Source: Hermatobates lingyangjiaoensis
Taxonomy: Eukaryota; Arthropoda; Insecta; Hemiptera; Hermatobatidae
Assembly (NCBI GenBank): GCA_026182355.1
Contig: JAPFBL010001928.1
Location: 6,465,501 to 6,529,500, forward strand
Direction of reading: 5' to 3'
DNA length: 64,000 nt
Each line of letters starts with the position of its first letter. Positions within the stretch are counted from its first letter, which is position 1. Below, in pieces: positions 60,301 through 64,000 of the stretch. The notes beneath the pieces were generated by a model that saw nothing but the letters and a program-made list of their open reading frames with translations, did no database searches and was not told where the DNA came from. Both the position numbers and the translations under genes were made by a program.

Positions 60301-62172
60301 GAATCAGTCTTACCAGGATAACACTTTTTAATGGGTAATTTCATAAAAGCCTTCGATTTTAATCTCGCTCCTAGATGTAAAAGTTCTTCTCGATTTGGTT
60401 TTATATCTTTATTCATCTTAGATGTTATCTTAGCTATAGAAGAACAGGTTATGTGAGGAAATTTAAAACCTCCTTTGTACTGATCTTTTATACTAAAAAA
60501 GTTCATTGGTTTCTTTGGTTTTATTGTAACTTCTTTGTCATGTTTTGATTTAACACAAGAAATAGGAAGCTTCTTAGAAATAAGTAAGTTTTCAGGAATA
60601 TTAACTGAATCTTCTGATGGAGTCAGTTCAGTGTAGGGAATCAGTGGTTTCTTTTCGTCTATATCAAATGACTCCGTCTGTGGTTTCATACTTATGTACG
60701 ATTCCTTTTTCAAAGGTAAATAAATGTATGATCCTGAATCGTATTTAGCTTTTAGTTTTAAAAATGAATCACCCATAGATCTCTTATCAAAATCAATTTG
60801 TTTTTGTTTTCCCATGTCTATGTAAGTATCCATTTTATGAGGTAGTTTTGTATGGATTTCTGAGCCTGCTATGGGTTTCCTATCAAAATCAATTTGTTTT
60901 TGCTTTCCCATGTCTATGTAAGTATCCATTTTATGAGGTAGTTTTGTATAGATTTCTGTGCCCTTGACGGGTTCGCTGTGTTGAGGTAACATATTTAAAT
61001 AAGTCCCAAGTTGTGATGACGATCCTTCCTTTTTGAAAGATTGTTTGATAGAATCCTTTCTAACTAATTTTGGCTTCATTTCTAAAATCATATCGTCACT
61101 TGGTTCCTTATCTGAAAGGATCTCAGATTTTATCCTACCCTTTCCTGTTGTTAAAGACTTTTCATAGTTATCAGAAACACGTTCTTTTTTTATATCCAAA
61201 ACTTCTTCCTTTAGTTTCCTATCAGAATACAGTTGAGGTATTCTATTTGAATCTATATGTGAATAAGGCTCTGTTTTATGCATTAAAGGCACCATAGTAT
61301 CCATGGGTTTGCTCTGTTCTCTCTTAGAAGGCTCCCGATACAATGGTTCCTGCTTCACATAATCTTTCTTATATAAAACGGAACCTAATTTAGGTATAAA
61401 CCCTAATATTTTATCCTTCTTATTTTTCATACTTGACGGTGTTGCAGATTTTTGATCAGATTTCTGTTTTAATAGCCCACTTAAATAAGACTTCGCTTTT
61501 GGATAAGTAATTTCTTTAATCCCTTCTTGATCAATTCCTTTTAGTGCAGTATTTGCCAGTTTAGATGATGCTTCTTCAGGCTTCTTTAAGTTAGAACTTT
61601 CTTTTCCTTTAGGAAGCACAGCTTGAATTCCTACGTGTTTTATTGATTCAAGCAAAGGCTTACTGTATTTCTCTATTTCTTCCATATAGTGCCCTTCAGA
61701 TATTCTCTTCTCTTCCTAAAACAATAATTCAGATTTGATTACAATCCATTATTTGATACACTATCATCAATGCTGTGTCACACCATTAATTATTAATTAA
61801 ATAGTAACATTATTATCATTAATAATTTAATTTATAAAATAATTTTCAAAAATAACATTCAACTACTTATATTATATTAATTAAATGTAATGACCTTTTC
61901 ATTTAACTTCTATTCAATAAAAAAAAAAATAAAAAATATTTTAATTATCCCTAAGTTCACAATCTTTACACAAAAATTAATACGAATGAAAAGTTCGTTG
62001 GTTTAACGCTCTTGAATATTTATTTGGACAAGACATGTTCGTTCTACTGAGTATAAAGAATCATGACTTTAAGTTGTAGTCTGATATTTCAAGCCAGTCC
62101 GTGAAAATATTCATAATATATATAACATACTATTATACTATACTATATATACTACTATACTGTACTGTACTA

Positions 62173-62225
<53 letters not shown>

Positions 62226-62836
62226 CTTGATAAACGGAAAGACGATCCAAACAGGACACAATAACACAATAACAGTTCAAAATTGAAGATGGGTAGTACA
62301 CAAAGCAAAGAAACACGCTTACAAACTCGAATTTTCGGGCAATCCGTACAACGTGCTTGGTCTCCCTTTCTCTTTTCTCCTGAAGACGGATTACCCGAAA
62401 ATTTAAGTTTGAAAATGTGTTTCTTTACTTTGTGTGTTACTTATCTTCAATTTTGAACTGTTATATATATTATATATATATATATATATAAATATATATA
62501 TATACTTAATTTATATGTAATATAAAACGATTCCGTGACAGTAAAAAGGTTAAAATTAAAACCAGTATTACATGTGGACATATATAAAAACTATCATACT
62601 TCTTTTACTTATATCTTTTTTTCATGTGTTTTGATTAATCTGTTCTTCTTCTTTTTGAAATGAAAATTGTTTGTAAAAGTCATTTACAAAGATAGTAACT
62701 AAGAATAATTGTTTGTTTATACTTTCGTCTAAAAGATTCTAAATCTACTTACAGGTTCTTGGAAAATATCTTCCGTCACGTAACCTAATTCCATTTTTGG
62801 TTGTTCAGGTTTCACCTCAATCTGTTGATCCGCCAT
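51365..62836 (-). CDS. Giant unrecognised repeat protein, two exons, with apparent frameshifts in the repeats
   Basis: I do not recognise this protein. Exon 1 is 62836-62753 (28 codons, starting MADQQIEVKPEQPKMELGYV) ending at a GTAAGT donor. Intron 1 is 62752-61716. Exon 2 starts at 61715 after a TTTTAG acceptor, in the same phase, and runs to a TAA at 51365-51367. Order: a lysine/serine-rich head of about 900 residues without signal peptide or membrane segment, containing internal near-repeats (LPHKMDTYIDMGKQKQIDFD occurs twice); an acidic stretch (HEDDDEDDDDE); one degenerate and 37 regular 63-residue repeats; and a unique tail of about 200 residues from 51990 downward (GPSKQIFSEPDTNL ... 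KLKQKRRDGIISLLE ... DESMDTDTD). If all repeats were in frame the product would be about 3,500 residues. The frame breaks at several repeats but resumes each time, and head, repeats and tail all remain coding-like, so I read it as one gene with sequence errors rather than a pseudogene. Basic, His/Ser/Thr/Arg-rich, probably disordered; function unknown. Confidence 0.75.
51912..54743 (-). repeat. Coding tandem repeat block B: 15 units of 189 bp
   Basis: Same 63-residue frame as block A but a different subfamily: MPIDHTTRSHDTPHSPDWK, then the shared SMDAGAYPRYEGEN, then IQKSSSQTDYHRRHPHQFQE. Units start at 54743, 54554, 54366, 54177 and so on to 52099; the last decays into the unique tail. The first unit (54743) starts with A-like MPKHH and continues as B, marking the junction. 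Two intervals are 188 bp; both have a T5 run contracted to T4 at the same place in the unit (about 53472 and 54417). Confidence 0.93.
54744..59072 (-). repeat. Coding tandem repeat block A: 22 units of 189 bp plus a degenerate first unit
   Basis: Units begin at minus-strand positions 58883, 58694, 58507, 58325, 58140, 57951 and so on to 54932. The 63-residue unit starts MPKDHTTRSHDTPQSPDRK, then RHTRSMDAGAYPRYEGETI and TETSSEIDVQRKQIHQFHE. A diverged ancestral-looking unit (58884 to about 59072, SMDARGYPQHEKHNITTRYG) precedes them. Six intervals in this block are not 189 bp (187, 182, 185, 191, 186 and 185). The SPDRK segment matches the S-P-x-R/K form of CDK sites. Confidence 0.93.
62165..62222. 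repeat. (AT)n microsatellite
   Basis: About 25 AT units in intron 1 of the giant repeat protein gene; a second, shorter run is at 62462-62510, so the pair brackets the foldback element between them. Confidence 0.85.
62229..62465. mobile_element. Foldback element, 'CCGTCTTC' family, in intron 1 of the giant gene
   Basis: Shares ends with the 10.3-kb element (AAACGGAAAGACGATCCAAA; ACAGTTCAAAATTGAAGAT mirrored). The plus core at about 62379-62412 is CTGAAGA, extra C, GG...CC, GAA, stem III AAATTT, A. The left core is deleted. Confidence 0.7.
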
Positions 62837-62959
62837 TAGTTTTGTCTTATCTGAAAATTTCACTATACTTAAAACAACTTAATGAGAAAGCAAAAAAAAA
62901 TGTATAGTGCATTATTGATAATTGTCATTATCATAGATATATATATATGAGTACAATCA

Positions 62960-63300
62960 ATGATCAAACCACAATATGAAATGGGAAAACAAGACTAAAA
63001 TCTCATTGTAGGGTAAAAAGCTGATGAAATGGTCTCCACATATAAAAAAAATGTAAATTTAATTTAATTTAAACAACGCATTTCGAACATGTAGTGTTCT
63101 TCCTCAGAGTATGAGGAAGTACCACATTTATTATGAGTAAATACCACATAATAACTGATTGCACTTCGTTAGAATTAGAAATAGGCTAAGATTATTCAAC
63201 CGTAAGAAGCGGTCTTCGTCAGTCAAAAACCCAAGTGTTATTTCACGTGTTCATGTGAAATCTTTTTATAGTACATACCTATATGAGTACAAATAAATAA
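62960..63300. mobile_element. Nested foldback remnants
   Basis: An arm of the TGATCAAACCACAATA family (62960-63003, then 63185-63285 with its tail hairpin) is interrupted by an arm of the 5.1-kb family (63005-63175). Minus core 63071-63107: CTGAGGA, A, GAACAC-TAC-ATGTTC, GAA, ATGCGT, T. A second minus core near 63190-63225: CTGACGA, A, GACCG...CGGTT, GAAT. Confidence 0.65.
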
Positions 63301-63309
63301 ATTCGAAAA

Positions 63310-63440
63310 GAGTAACACTAGCACTCTTAACACTTTTGGTTTCAACGTCTCTACATCGGTGTGCTTAATCTTCCTCTATTTCTTCTCCTGATGACGAACG
63401 AACCGGAAATAGTAGACTGTAAATGTTATTTTTAGTTATT
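63310..63440. mobile_element. Foldback remnant near the window end
   Basis: Contains CTCCTGATGACGAACGAACC followed by GGAAATAG, a likely diverged hammerhead box, with a weak mirrored arm at 63330-63390. Low certainty. Confidence 0.35.
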
Positions 63441-64000
63441 CTGTATCTGTAATCTTTTTGAAGTATTTGTTGCCATTTAGGATCGTTTACTCATTGCTCA
63501 AAATGATTTTAAATTAATTAATATTAATAAAGCAGTAACTCGGACGGACTTAATTATTTTTGCGTGGGAACTTTCGAAACACAAAATCTTTTTTTTTTTT
63601 ATCATATGCCCATTCTTTTAGCCCTAAAGTTAGTTATAAACAAAACAAATTTCATAAAATTGCTATTACAGCAAAGGTCAATATACTTATAGAAACTGTA
63701 AATTAATTTTGGAATAATGTATCACTTGCTGTAGTTGATATAGTTGTCGGATTTGTTTACATTTAATGTGGTTCATACAGACTGGTATGGGTTCTTTTAT
63801 AATAGTATGGATAACTAAATAACAATGAAAAAAAGTTAGTTAAAATACATGCAAGGTTTTCATTAAATAGTAATAACATAATAAGAAAACAGTTTGATAA
63901 CTTTTATCTAACGACCTGCTTACGACCTCCTCGGGCGGCAAAAATAGTTTCAATGGTGAAATTATTGAAAACCATTGAAACGGCGCCACTGTTTCAATGG

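Overview
The window is AT-rich nuclear DNA from an animal, most probably an insect or close arthropod relative. The evidence is GT-AG introns, an insect-style Nipped-B N-terminus, an MBOAT gene closest to Drosophila oysgedart, and dense RTE-, hAT-, Helitron- and Penelope-type repeats. I cannot name the species. There are no operons, CRISPR arrays or recognisable tRNA/rRNA genes.

Layout. (1) 1.8-13.8 kb, plus strand: seven 3' exons of a membrane-bound O-acyltransferase (lysophospholipid acyltransferase). Its introns are filled with foldback elements. (2) 14-28.8 kb: gene-poor DNA with many palindromic elements, SINE copies and a 2-kb inverted repeat. (3) 29.7-35.6 kb, minus strand: a complete 1,966-residue Nipped-B (NIPBL/Scc2 cohesin loader) in one uninterrupted coding exon. 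(4) 36-48 kb: gene-poor DNA with an 11-copy tandem array of about 135 bp, Penelope and Helitron remnants, and a nearly perfect hairpin element. (5) 48.2-49.0 kb, minus strand: a trypsin-fold protein that has lost all three catalytic residues. (6) 49.5-51.2 kb: a SINE split by a hAT MITE, a second SINE and a long GA tract. (7) 51.4-62.8 kb, minus strand: a two-exon gene for a very large unrecognised protein. It has a roughly 900-residue lysine-rich head, one degenerate plus 37 regular 63-residue repeats in two subfamilies, and a unique tail. Eight off-length repeat intervals break the frame and look like assembly errors.

The most interesting theme is a set of sequence-diverged palindromic elements (about 0.2-63.4 kb) that repeatedly carry a hammerhead-ribozyme-like core: TGANGA, one extra base, a stem, GAAA, then a self-complementary six-base stem III and a non-G cleavage base. 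Stem II and stem III differ between families but usually remain self-complementary. One such palindrome (2.3-4.1 kb) contains two head-to-head Penelope-like GIY-YIG endonuclease reading frames, which links the small hairpins to Penelope-like retroelements.

The genes show no evident functional relation to each other; this looks like an ordinary, repeat-rich insect gene neighbourhood.
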